NCBI GenBank assembly: GCA_036583965.1 | Contig: JAZBQD010000030.1 | Coordinates: 109,938,162 to 110,002,161, forward strand | DNA length: 64,000 nucleotides | Reading direction: 5' to 3' | From: Prunella strophiata | Lineage: Eukaryota > Chordata > Aves > Passeriformes > Prunellidae | Part shown: one piece after another, positions 1-10,500 of the stretch | How positions within the stretch are numbered: the first letter of the stretch is position 1 | Layout of the letters: the number at the start of each line of letters is the position of its first letter | Notes under the pieces: generated by a model | Told to the model about the DNA's origin: nothing | Database searches by the model: none | The model's input: only the letters and a program-made list of their open reading frames with translations | Program-made: the position numbers and the translations under genes

Positions 1-1329
1 GTCCAGTAATATTAAGCATTAATTATAAATATCAATTAGATTTGACAGTACTGTTATGATGAAACATGAAACAAAATGATTAACTGATTTAATAGTCATT
101 GAAATATTAAAATTAATAACATTTCTTAAGGGAATTGTGTATACTGAGTGGCAAAAAGCAGTTTTAACCTCACAGGCACCATTAACCCTACAGAGGCATC
201 AGACAGAGGCATCACCTGCTACCTATGAATGTGGCTCAGGAGTTCACAGAATTAAGTCACAAAATTATTCAGGCTGGAAAAGACCTCTCAGATAATCACA
301 GCCAAGGCCACCACTAAACCATGTCCCCAGATGCCACATCTACACATCTTTTAAATCCCTCCAGGGACATTAACTCCACCACTGCCCTGGACAGCCTGAT
401 CCTGTGCTCTGAGGGAAGAAAATACAGACTTTCATGGGGTTGCTTGCTTTTCATACACAGAGATTTTTAAAGTGTCCTAGGCAATTCTGTGTCCATTTGA
501 CATATGACTCTGACCAAAAATTAGAGCAATTTTCTTATCCTGGTGCCTCAAAAGAGTAGTTTCAACATTGTGTTTTCTGTTCAACTTTATGTGCTGTGCC
601 CAGCCACAGCTGGCAAGTAAAAACCACTAAAGTAAGGTTATTTTAAAACCTGAATGCATTATATTAGCAACCACAGTGCCCAGAACTGAAGGCCTTCTAC
701 ACCTTAAACCTACCCTGAGAAAGATTTTGGCTTTAGGGCTTGAATTGTAACTGTCCCTATGCACAGTAACTCTGTTCTAAGTCCTGTGGGAGCTGGGATT
801 AACATGTTACAACCACTCACAGCTACTTTTAATGCAAGCCTTGCCAAGCTTTCTGTCTGGGAGCTGGGCTGCTTTGACACTGCTATCATTGAATTTGTTA
901 CAATTTTTCCTATTCTAGATGATTGCAATGGACCAGATCCACACAGGCACATTTCAGTGGGAATTACAGAAATCCTTTACAGATCCAGGCCCAAGTAAGA
1001 GCAGCTCTGTCAGACAGGGAACCCCCAACAGCAATCTTCCCTGTTTTACTACAAGTCATTTCTGTTTACTATTCTTTCACCAATTAATTTGGTAGTTCAA
1101 TGCCTTTCACAGAATTTAACTTCTTGCTGAAAATTAAGAGCTCTGGCTCTGTGAAGAAGCTCCCTCAGCCTTAGCACAGATCACAGAGAGCAGTCCTGTC
1201 CACCTATAAAACACCTGACAGCCCTGAACATCAGGGGAACTCCAGCACTTCTTCCAAAAGTCAGCACATTCTCAGCTCCTCAGGTCAGGGCATTTAACTG
1301 GGTTGCCTGATGTGTGAATCCCTCTCAGA

Positions 1330-1490
1330 ATACTGGATGGGTATAATAACATATTATTATTACATATAATATAATAATTATATATACTATAATTGCTAAT
1401 TAATAAATAACTGCTAATAATAAATAACTTTATATATACATAACTCTCTATATATAATTATAACTGCTAATTAATAAATAACTTTAAAAA
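1330..1490. repeat. AT-rich low-complexity tract
   Basis: Interrupted TA/ATT/TAATA runs, with the segment CTGCTAATTAATAAATAACT occurring more than once in slightly different forms. It lies in the RRP1B intron and has no coding potential. Confidence 0.8.
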
Positions 1491-2159
1491 CCCCCTCTCT
1501 CCTGAACGTGCTTTTTCTCCAAGCCTGAAGAAGTTAATCTTTGTTTCAATACTACCAGTTTGGATAGTACCTAGCAGCAAGTAAATCTAAGAGCTCTGGA
1601 AATTAGTCACCCTTGGTTCCCACTCATTTGCATTCCATGGTGTGCTGATTTTAACATGCAGAAAAAGGTTCACAGCCCAATTGAGCAGTTTCCTTGTGGT
1701 TTCATGATGTTTTAAAGTCTGAACCTGCAGCTTTTCTCTCAGTTATGGGCACTCCTGCCCTTCTTGTGGCTGCTTCCACAAACTGCAAGGAAACTGCACT
1801 TTGCAGTGAGATGCACTGAACACAGAGCCCCCCTTAGAGAGTCTCCAGAGCTAAAAAATAGAAAATACTTGAGAGGTACATTATATACACCATCCTAGTC
1901 CCCAGGCAATCCCTAGATCTCTGTTAACTGCCAGGAATGGGATAATGCCTGTTTGGCTCCCTGGCCTGACCCTGTAAAGCTGTTCTAGGTGTCCTTCCCT
2001 CTGTCAGATGTGGCTAATGGGTCAAATACTACTTGGAAAGACAAGAAACAATATTAATTCTACAGTCTTTTCAAGGAATTCACTGAGGCCCCACCAGCAC
2101 TCCAGCTGCAGTTCAGCTCTTGGGGTCAGCTCTAGGCTTGGCTCCCCAAAGCCATATGT

Positions 2160-2360
2160 AAAAATATATACTAATATATGAAATACAGATGTAATATGCA
2201 ATAACAAGTAATTTAAATATATGGTAATAAAATAATGTAGAAAGCAGCTTATAAAATATATGTTTTATATAAATAAAATAAATATATTTTATATAAATAA
2301 AATAAAATACAGATTATACACTACATTATAATCTTACATTACATTATAATTATATGTAAT
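2160..2360. repeat. AT-rich low-complexity tract
   Basis: Runs of ATATA and repeated AAATAAAATA/TTTATATAAATAAAATA blocks; the segment TTTATATAAATAAAATAAA is present twice near 2265-2310. This is a simple-sequence region in the RRP1B intron. Confidence 0.8.
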
Positions 2361-3037
2361 ATGAGGTATAGGAATAACACACATCCATGTGGAAAATGTG
2401 CACATGTGCAGGGATTTCAGACTGGCCTTGCCAGACTCCAAAGACATCTGACTCCAAACTGACTCCAGGACACCACTGAATTCTTAGTTCTAAGGTGCCA
2501 ATATACAGCTCCAAGTAGAATTTTTGGAAAAACATAGAAAAAGGCTTTTGATGCCATGAAGTGGAGGCAACAAGTAACCCAAATGGGTTACACAGAATCA
2601 GCATGCAGTTACACAAGTGCTGAAACATAACTTAGCTTTCCTCCATTCCCTCCGATGCTCCTGAATATCAGCCATGGAAACAGACAGACACCACCTCACA
2701 GAAACGACAGAAGATGAAACTTTACGGTGCATACATATACCGGGATGTTTCCAGCCTGGATCAGTTCCGTGCATTTACACCCTGTTCTCTGGGAACGAGA
2801 GCACACGAGCCATCCTGCTCCCATCCCGGATCTGTTAATGCTGCCAGCAAGACCCTCCCTCGATCCAGGCTGGTCCTTCCCGAGCCCCTGCAGTGCCCGG
2901 AGACACTTCCCGAGCCAGGATCCAGGCTGGTCCTTCCCGAGCCAGGACCCACGAGTGTCCTCGGCTCCCGGGGCTGCGCTTGCGGCGGCACCGGGGCAAC
3001 ACGTGCGTATGCATGGGGAAATACATGGGTAAAGGAG

Positions 3038-3142
3038 GGAAAAAACAAAACAAAACAAAAAGAAAAAAAACCTCAAAAAACAAACAAACAAACAAAATAA
3101 AGCCACAGAAAAACCCCAGTAAAGTAAAAGAAAAAAAAATTT
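3038..3142. repeat. A-rich tract, (AAAAC)n/(CAAA)n
   Basis: A-rich simple sequence with AAAAC pentamers followed by CAAA tetramers. It sits at the edge of the RRP1B CpG island. Read on the minus strand it gives hydrophobic Phe/Leu-rich frames that are composition artefacts. Confidence 0.8.
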
Positions 3143-3216
3143 AAAATCCCGAGAGGGAGCCCCGAGGAGGCGCGCCGGGCTCGGGGCGCACACGTGGTGC
3201 TTCCTTCCTCCCCATG

Positions 3217-3247
3217 CCGTCCGTCCGTCCGTCCGTCCGTCCGTCCG
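3217..3247. repeat. (CCGT)n microsatellite
   Basis: Seven complete CCGT tetramers and a partial copy, located about 100 bp inside RRP1B intron 1 within the CpG island. Confidence 0.9.
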
Positions 3248-3347
3248 CCGCTGCCCCCGCCAAGCACCGGGACCCGTCCCCGTCTCTGTCCCCGTCCCTA
3301 CCCGGTCCCTGGCCACCCCCCGGTCCCCGGGCCGCCCCGCTCCGTAC

Positions 3348-3480
3348 CGCCGGGCCGCTGGGTCCGCACGCCGATGTAGCCCCGCAGCTTCTTGAGGGCT
3401 CGGTCTCGGATGCGCTTCTCGTTGGCGGCCAAGCGCTGCGCGAACTGCACCTCGGGCGGCTGCACGGCCGCGGGAGCCAT
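3348..3480 (-). CDS. RRP1B: RRP1B coding exon 1 (5' end of gene)
   Basis: The minus-strand frame starts with ATG at 3480 and reads MAPAAVQPPEVQFAQRLAAN, then EKRIRDRALKKLRGYIGVRT. This is the N-terminus of the RRP1/NNP1 family, nucleolar proteins of pre-rRNA processing; RRP1B also targets protein phosphatase 1 to nucleoli. The exon ends after 133 nt at a GTACGG donor (minus strand, 3347 downward), leaving one base of a Gly codon, the phase expected from the family. The ATG lies in a CpG island. HSF2BP starts 4 kb away in the opposite direction, as in the human HSF2BP/RRP1B pair; this synteny is why I choose RRP1B over its paralogue RRP1. Later exons lie beyond the left edge; I found none in 1-3347. 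Family identity is firm; the paralogue call is inference. Confidence 0.85.
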
Positions 3481-3820
3481 GGCCCGGCCCGGCCCGGTTG
3501 CTGGCCCGGTTCCTGGCCCGGTTCCCGTCCCGCTGTGCCCCGCTCCCGGCCCCGCCCGATGCCGTCAGCGGCGCCGGCTCTGCCGTCACCGCGGGAAGGC
3601 GGAGCGCAGGGATGGACGAGGGAGGATCGCGGAGCTCGGGCTCATCGGCACCACCCACGGGACCCTCCAGCGGGCCGGCACCGCACGGATCACAGAGCCA
3701 GGAAGGCTGGAAAGGAACCTCTGAGGTGATGGGGTCCAGCCTGTGACCGATCACCGCTGCACTGAGCGCCGCGTCCTTCCTGAGAGGAGGGACCCAGGAC
3801 GGGACGCAGCACCTGAGAAC

Positions 3821-5208
3821 TGTATCAGAACCCAGGGCATCCCTCTGGCAGGGGGCTCAGAGGCCTTAACACACAGCCCAAGACCCCTTTGATTTTGTGA
3901 AAAACGCCAATCACTTGTTTTTGAAATTTTAAAAGTTTTAATAGTAATGAGATGGTTATAAAAATAATAATATAATTAGAGTAACGCCAATCACTTGTTT
4001 TTGAAATTTTAAAAGTTTTAATAGTAATGAGATGGTTATAAAAATAATAATATAATTAGAGTAACGCCAATCACTTGTTTTTGAAAATTTAAAAGTTTTA
4101 ATAGTAATAAGATGGTTATAAAAATAGTAATATAATTAAATAACGCCAATCACTTGTTTTTGAAAATTTAAAAGTTGAATAGTAATAAGATGGTTATAAA
4201 AATGGTAATATAATTAGAGTAAATAAAATTTGAACAGTTTAGATTAGGACAATACGAGACAATAAAAAACAAAGAGTTTCAAAGGGTTCGGGTGCTCTCC
4301 TGGGCCAATCAAGTCCCAAAAGCACAACCGTTAACAGAGGATTAACCCTTAAAATATTAATATGCAATAACCTGTTGCATATTCATATATCTCATGCATG
4401 ATGCATAAATTCCATTCAAAACAAAGGATTTCATCTGGTTTTTGTAATTTCTTTCTCTTAGTCTCTCAGCGTCCTACAGACTCAGCAAGGCAGGATGAAT
4501 TTGGTCCCTTCTGATAAGAGTCATAAATTCTTCTTCTCTGAAAGATTTAGGTGTCCTGTGACTGCTATCTTTGTGTGAATACCTTATTCCTCTTGTAAAA
4601 AAATATCTTACATAGTCTCTATTTTAATTACAAAAACTACAATTTAACCATAACACTACATTTACCATACTATTAAAATATCAATACAGCACTACTAATC
4701 GATACAACATAATACATATAGTATTTGTGCAAAAGCCAATCATGTAAAATCACATTTTTCACAATTTCAACCCATGGAAAAAATTATCCAACCTTATATG
4801 AAAATTTACAAAGCCACAAAACTTAAGTAGAATAATAGTAGTTTGTCACAGGGTAGAAAAATAGAATTTTGGAGTTTTTTAGAATGAAGGTTCAAAAGCC
4901 AAGATGGAAAAACTTAAGTGTATTCTATCCTTCTTTCTCCTTCTTCTTCAGCCTCCATCTTCTACTATAATAGTGACACTTTTAGATTAATTTAGAATAA
5001 AGATAGACTGTGTAACATTAGTAATAAGTATTAAAAAATAACTATAAATAAAATACACATCATTTTTAGTATAAAAAGACAACACTGCCTTGGGTGGTGG
5101 GCAGTATGCCACAGACTGATGTGCTGGATGGACCTCAGCAGGTCAGGAAAAAAATATACTAAATAAAGAAAAATAACCTTAAAAAAATCCTAACTCCTTC
5201 AGTTCTCA
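3821..5208 (+). mobile_element. Endogenous retrovirus LTR, plus strand, G-to-A mutated, with internal tandem repeats
   Basis: The left end (TGTATCAGAACCCA at 3821) and the part from about 4771 to TTCTCA at 5208 align with the reverse complement of the LTR at 46872-47433, including TATAAAAAG at 5070-5078 and the AATAAA poly(A) signal at 5162-5167. Between these matching parts lie about 870 bp absent from the other copy: four 80-bp repeats, then an AT-rich, G-poor segment. Where this copy differs from the other two, the change is mostly G to A on the LTR sense strand. No gag, pol or env sequence follows, so it is read as a solo LTR. Sequence to about 5279 stays A-rich and could be a remnant of the element. 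A clean target-site duplication was not found. Confidence 0.8.
3903..4220. repeat. 80-bp tandem repeat, four copies
   Basis: Four head-to-tail copies start at 3903, 3983, 4063 and 4142, each opening AACGCCAATCACTTG. Copies 1 and 2 are almost identical; copies 3 and 4 differ by a few substitutions and a 1-3 bp deletion. The array is AT-rich, lies inside the LTR at 3821-5208, and is missing from the related LTRs at 46872 and 53888. Confidence 0.95.
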
Positions 5209-5674
5209 AACTAAAAATTAAAAAAGAGACTTTCTAACACATACCAAAATCATCTCAAACTCCTACAAGACCTCCCCCAAGGTGCAGCCTCATCTGTGCC
5301 CGGTACAGAGGCATCATCATTGTGCTGGTCCTGCTGGCCACACTATTGCTGACACACGCCAGGTGCCACTGGCCTTCCTGGGCACACCTGGCTCGCGTTC
5401 AGCCTCTGCTGACCAGCACGCCAGGTCCTTTTCCTCCGGGCAGCTTTCCAGACCCTCTTTCCCCAGGCTGGAGCTGCCGGGGCTCGTTGTGACCCAGGTG
5501 CAGGACCCAGCAGTTGTCCTCGCTGAGCCTCCCACCGCTCGCTCCTGTCGGGATCGCCCTGCAGAGCCTCCCTGCGCTCCAGCACATCATTCCTCCCTCC
5601 CGGCTTGGTGCCACTCCCGGAGCCTCCAGCGCCGGCGGCACCACGGCAGGGCCGGGCTGCAGCTCCGGCAGCCT
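5209..5674. other. Intergenic spacer between LTR and minisatellite
   Basis: About 70 bp of A-rich sequence is followed by about 390 bp of GC-rich single-copy DNA. No gene was recognised. One plus-strand frame from 5283 encodes a short hydrophobic stretch (GIIIVLVLLATLLL) but has no ATG and no homology I can name. This segment is probably part of the original RRP1B/HSF2BP intergenic DNA. Confidence 0.5.
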
Positions 5675-7338
5675 GACACTGTCCCGGCATTGTCCCGGTG
5701 TTTTCCCGGTGTTATCCCGGTGCTACCCCAGTGTTATCCAGGTGTTGTCACGGTGCTGTCCCAGTACTGTCCTGCTGTTATCCCAGTGTTGTCCCACTGT
5801 TACTCCAGTGTTATCCCGGTGCTGTCCCAGTATTATCCCCTAGTTACCCCAGTATTCTCCCGGTGTTTTCCCAGTATTGTCCCAGTGTTATTCCAGTGTT
5901 TTCCCGGTGTTTTCCTGGTGCTGTCTTGGTATTGTCCCGCTGTTACCCCAGTGTTATCCCGGTGCTATCCCAGTATTATCCCGCTGTTATCCCAGTATTA
6001 TCCCGCTGTTATCCCAGTATTATCCCGCTGTTATCCCAGTATTATCCCGCTGTTACCCCAGTGTTATCCCGCTGTTACCCCAGTGTTATCCCGGTGCTAT
6101 CCCAGTACTATCCCGCTGTTAGCCCAGTGTTATCCCGCTGCTGTCTCAGTATTATCCCGGTGTTACCCCAGTGTTATCCCGGTGCTATCCCAGTATTATC
6201 CCGCTGTTACCCCAGTGTTATCCCGCTGTTACCCCAGTGTTATCCCGGTGCTATCCCAGTATTATCCCGCTGTTACCCCAGTGTTATCCCGGTGCTATCC
6301 CAGTACTATCCCGCTGTTAGCCCAGTGTTATCCCGCTGCTGTCTCAGTATTATCCCGGTGTTACCTCAGTGTTATCCCGCTGTTACCCCAGTGTTATCCC
6401 GGTATTGTCCCAGTATTATCCCGCTGTTACCCCAGTGTTATCCCGCTGTTCCCCCAGTGTTATCCCGGTATTGTCCCAGTATTATCCCGCTGTTACCCCA
6501 GTGTTATCCCGGTATTGTCCCAGTGTTATCCCGCTGTTACCCCAGTGTTATTCCGCTGTTACCCCAGTGTTATCCCGGTATTGTCCCAGTGTTATCCCGC
6601 TGTTACCCCAGTGTTATCCCGGTGCTATCCCAGTATTATCCCGCTGTTACCCCAGTGTTATCCCGCTGCTGTCTCAGTATTATCCCGCTGTTACCCCAGT
6701 GTTATCCCGCTGTTACCCCAGTGTTATCCCGGTATTGTCCCAGTGATATCCCGCTGTTACCCCAGTGTTATCCCGCTGTTACCCCAGTGTTATCCCGGTA
6801 TTGTCCCAGTATTATCCCCCTGTTACCCCAGTGTTATCCCGGTATTGTCCCAGTATTATCCCGCTGTTACCCCAGTGTTATTCCGCTGTTACCCCAGTGT
6901 TATCCCGGTATTGTCCCAGTGTTATCCCGCTGTTACCCCAGTGTTATCCCGGTATTGTCCCAGTATTATCCCGTTGTTCCCCCAGTGTTATCCCGGTGTT
7001 GTCCCAGTATTATCCCGCTGTTACCCCAGTGTTATCCCGCTGTTACCCCAGTGTTATCCCGGTATTGTCCCAGTATTATCCCGCTGTTACCCCAGTGTTA
7101 TCCCGCTGTTACCCCAGTGTTATCCCGGTATTGTCCCAGTATTATCCCGCTGTTACCCCAGTGTTATCCCGCTGTTACCCCAGTGTTATCCCGCTGTTAC
7201 CCCAGTGTTATCCCGGTATTGTCCCAGTATTATCCCGCTGTTACCCCAGTGTTATCCCGCTGTTACCCCAGTGTTATCCCGGTATTGTCCCAGTGTTATC
7301 CCGGTATTGTCCCAGTGTTATCCCGCTGCTGTCCCGGG
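5675..7338. repeat. 11-bp minisatellite, about 150 copies
   Basis: An almost unbroken array of 11-bp units built on CCCAGTGTTAT, with variants CCCGCTGTTAC, CCCGGTATTGT, CCCAGTATTAT, CCCGGTGCTAT and CCCGCTGCTGT. Units beginning CCCA and CCCG tend to alternate, so a 22-bp dimer is the commonest higher-order unit. The left end is more diverged than the right. The plus strand of the unit contains no stop codon in any frame, which yields long open frames (up to about 816 codons) in all three frames; these begin at GTG, the array has no ATG, and they are not genes. It ends about 180 bp upstream of the HSF2BP ATG. Confidence 0.95.
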
Positions 7339-7556
7339 ACCGCTCCGGGCGACACTGGGGGCGGAGCCTGACTATCAGACCACGCCCAGACCACGCCCCC
7401 GAACGAGCCTACCCAATCGGAGTGAGCGTGCCCACATTGGGGGCGTGGCCATACCGTGTCCCTTCCCGCCCTCACGCCGCCCCCCCCCAGGCCGCTGTCG
7501 CCGCTGTCGCCGCTGTCGCGATGTGGCGCAGCGCCGGCCTCGCTGGCGACGCGCAG
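7339..7556 (+). promoter_or_regulatory. HSF2BP: HSF2BP proximal promoter and 5' UTR
   Basis: GC-rich sequence with several GC-box or CACCC-like motifs (GGGGGCGGAGC near 7359, CCACGCCC, GGGGGCGTGGCC near 7439) and no TATA box. Immediately before the start codon the 9-mer GCCGCTGTC is repeated three times (7491-7517). A CpG-rich stretch continues to about 7720. The transcription start site was not determined. Confidence 0.65.
7521..7556 (+). CDS. HSF2BP: HSF2BP coding exon 1
   Basis: The ATG at 7521 (G at -3) opens MWRSAGLAGDAQ, followed by a GTATCG donor at 7557 in phase 0, which joins exactly to exon 2. The N-terminal residues of this family are poorly conserved, so the start rests on position (the first ATG after the promoter, correct phase) and overall length, not on residue matches. 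The frame stays open upstream through the minisatellite, but no ATG occurs there. Confidence 0.65.
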
Positions 7557-10500
7557 GTATCGCGAGCGGCCCGGGGGCGCTCGGGGCTGGCTCTGAGGCC
7601 GGGGCTCCATGCGGGCGTGGGTGCCCCGAGGAGCAGAAGGAGCGGGGGTTGTGTGGGGGTCCTGGGCCTGACGGGGCCCTGAGGGGGCGATGGCGGCGCC
7701 GCAGGGAGAGCGGAGCGTGGTGGCTGCTGTAGAGCGGTGGGGAGTGAGTGGGGAGAGGGCTGGCAGTGATTCCTTGCTGGGGCTCATTGCCAGCTGGGAG
7801 CTCTGCCCTGTTCCCCCTTCCCCGACTGGCAGGGAAGGGGGATTCCCGTCACTGGGCTCACAGCAGGCACGACATGAGCTCAGCTGCATCACTGGGTGAC
7901 TTGATCCCTGTGAAAGAACTCGGTGAAGTCAAATTTCCTACTCCTTGCTGTTACTGTAAGGACTGGACAGAAAGTTGTTCTCCCCTGTCTGTATTTACCT
8001 TTAACATACTCTTGTGGGGCAGAGAGATGTGGAGAAGCTGCTTAAACAGAGAAAATAAAACTTGTCTGCTGTAGCTGCAGTGCTGCAAAGACCTGTGCTT
8101 ACAGTGGGAACTACAAAGGAGAATTTTTCTCCTTCCTGCATATTTCATATCTCAACACCAGTGATTCACAGCATGAATTTTATTTGAATTCAGCTTCTGC
8201 TAGTGAACAGAGCTATTTTTATGTACCAGATTTTGCTCTGTAAGTCTGAGCAACACTGAATTCTCTCTGTCATTCATGGTTGCTGACACGCAGATGGCAT
8301 TCCTCTAACGACTCATCTTCCCATGTGTTTGCTCCATGCTTTCTTGAGACCTAGATGAGTGGAATTTTTCTTGAGTCACATCATGTGGTGCTACTTGGCC
8401 TTATGAAGCTTGCCATAAGCATTTCCTAGATGCAGCTTAGAGCTTACAGTTCAAATTAAAGCAAAATCTTTCTTCCCTACCTTCATTACATCTCTGAACC
8501 TGCAGAGGTGGGACTGACCTGTCCCACAGCTATCTGGGATTTGAAAGACAGCTGGGACAGAAATAGAGTAGGAAGCAAAACTGAAAGGAAATGTTCACTC
8601 TGAGGAAGTAGGGAAGCAGAAAGAATTGTAGGGAATGGTTGGAGAGGGTGACTTCCATTTGTCTTGTGTGTCTGCTCTTGAGAGAACAGTGGGGATGGCA
8701 CATTTCCACCCCGTAGGAGATGAGATTTTGGTTTCTTAGCCTCTTCCCTCTGGAATGTGATACATAAAGCATCTCATTTTGTCAGCACTGTTCTCAGTGC
8801 AGTGCAAAGCAGCACTAAGATATATCTTTGCTTTCTGAAAGCACATTAAGTGATTGATGTTTTAGTCAAAACACATTAAAACTTTCTTTTTGTTGGTGTG
8901 TGTGTATCAGCCTTTTTAACATCCAGCAGAGTGCACATGTATGTACATCAGAAATTGGACTTTATGGGGTTTTATGTACAGAAATTGCTCTGTAATTGTA
9001 AAATTAACACACATTCTGCTGGAATGTTGAATGAAAATTATTCTATAGCTATAGTTTGGCAGGAGAGGAAGCTAGTAAACATTTCTCTCTTACCTTGGGA
9101 TTAAATTGGTTTTAAACCCTGAGATTGAGTTGCAGATGACTGCAAATAATTTTCGCTCTTCACAAAATTTGTTTGAAAACTGCACAGTTTCTTCCAAAAG
9201 AGTTGTTGTAATTTAGGACTGAGGATCTTGCAAATGTTTGAATTAATTAAAAAGCTGAGTAATCGTATCCTTTATGACAGTCATGAAACAACAGCTTGGT
9301 GTGTGCTGCTCACATTTTAAAGTGTGAGTGTTAATTTTTGCAGCATCCCCAGATGCACTGCACACATTTTGGGTGAAGAAACACATGCAGAGAGGTAATG
9401 ATATTTTCTTAAGGCCACAGTGGCAAGAATTAAGATTACAGTCAAAGGGTCAACCTTAGAGACTTTTGGGTTTGATTGCTGGATAGGTCTCTATAAAAAG
9501 TTACAAATTACTGAAATTATGTCATAGAAAGGAATGTTTTTGTCCAAGAAAAGAAATTGAAGCAGAAAAGCACTACAGGACTCTAACAGTGTCTTTGGCT
9601 GGTTGTTGGTTTGTTTGTTTTTGTTTTGCTTTGTTGTTTTATTTCAGAAGGCTGAGACCAAAGAGGAGTTTGTAAAAGTTAGAAGGAGGGATTTGGAAAG
9701 GCTGACAACTGAAGTTATGCAACTGCGGGATTTCTTACCCAAAATAGTAAATGGAGATATCCTGGGGACATTCCAGAAGCTGGATGCTATTGAATCAAGT
9801 GAGTAGCACTATCTTACAAGCTCTTGCAGCTTCTGCCAGAACTGCTTAGAACAAACTGTTGTGCTCCAGAAATAGTTGCAGAGTTTGTGGAGCTGTTCCA
9901 GATTCAATATGTTGTTCAGTGACTGCAGTAAATTAATGTGTTTGTAGTGAAGAAAATTACAGGCTGCCTTAGGAATAATCAGACATGTCAAATTAATCTT
10001 TAAAAATATTTTACTGAGGATAAAAACATATGTAGTTCAGGCAGTAAGGGAAGCTGTATGAGGAACAAAAAGTGTTTTCCCTTTGAGAAAAGGCAAAAAC
10101 ATTTTGTTTTTCAAAAGGTGACTTTCACAGAAAAAAAACCCCCAACAAAATATTGGTAAATAGCAGTGGGTAAAAATTTGAAGGAAGTGTGAGTTAATCT
10201 TGTATTTGGCCTGTCTTGTGTTTTAGCTTGTATGCTTTACTACTAATAAAAAAAAGTAATAAAGGTCTTTTTATTGCTGTCCCCAAAGTCCATTTTTCAA
10301 TGTTGGGTTTCTCTGTGCATTATTTTTTTTCAAAAATAACCCCACTCCCAACATGCCATCAGGGCCAAATAGGAGTCAGCTCCATCCCTGGCCTGCAGCT
10401 TACCTGCAGCTGTACAATTTACCTGGATTTGGGTTTGCCTGAAAAGACATGGAACAAGCACTGAGACAGATTACACAGAGCGTGTCTCTTCTAGAATATC

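Larger units (their letters stand above)
1..3347 (-). other. RRP1B: RRP1B intron 1 (partial)
   Basis: No coding exon of RRP1B or any other gene was recognised here on either strand. The stretch holds AT-rich low-complexity DNA (about 1330-1490 and 2160-2360), an A-rich tract (3040-3140) and, near exon 1, GC-rich sequence in which a segment reading CCAGGCTGGTCCTTCCCGAG occurs twice (about 2865 and 2925). The assignment to intron 1 follows from the donor at 3347. The larger open frames here lack any recognisable domain and run through low-complexity sequence. Confidence 0.7.
3150..3640. promoter_or_regulatory. CpG island / RRP1B promoter
   Basis: This stretch is very GC-rich and dense in CpG, in sharp contrast to the AT-rich flanks. 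It covers RRP1B exon 1, its 5' UTR and upstream sequence (3481-3640). Just 5' of the RRP1B ATG a 13-bp motif of the form GGCCCGGTTNCT is repeated three times (about 3486-3525). No TATA box is seen, as is usual for a housekeeping nucleolar gene. The exact transcription start cannot be read from sequence. Confidence 0.75.

Noticed and set aside
2696..3754. 352-codon minus-strand open frame over the RRP1B promoter
   Set aside because: It overlaps RRP1B exon 1 in another frame and runs through GC-rich and A-rich low-complexity sequence; the true exon is the short frame starting at 3480.
3821..5280. A provirus continuing downstream of the 3821-5208 LTR
   Set aside because: Sequence after 5208 has no recognisable primer-binding site or viral frame and turns into GC-rich host-like DNA within about 70 bp.
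5282..7732. Open frames of up to 816 codons with LSRCYPSVIPLLPQ-type repeats
   Set aside because: They are by-products of an 11-bp repeat whose unit has no stop on the plus strand; frames are open in all three phases, begin at GTG, and show no codon-level constraint.
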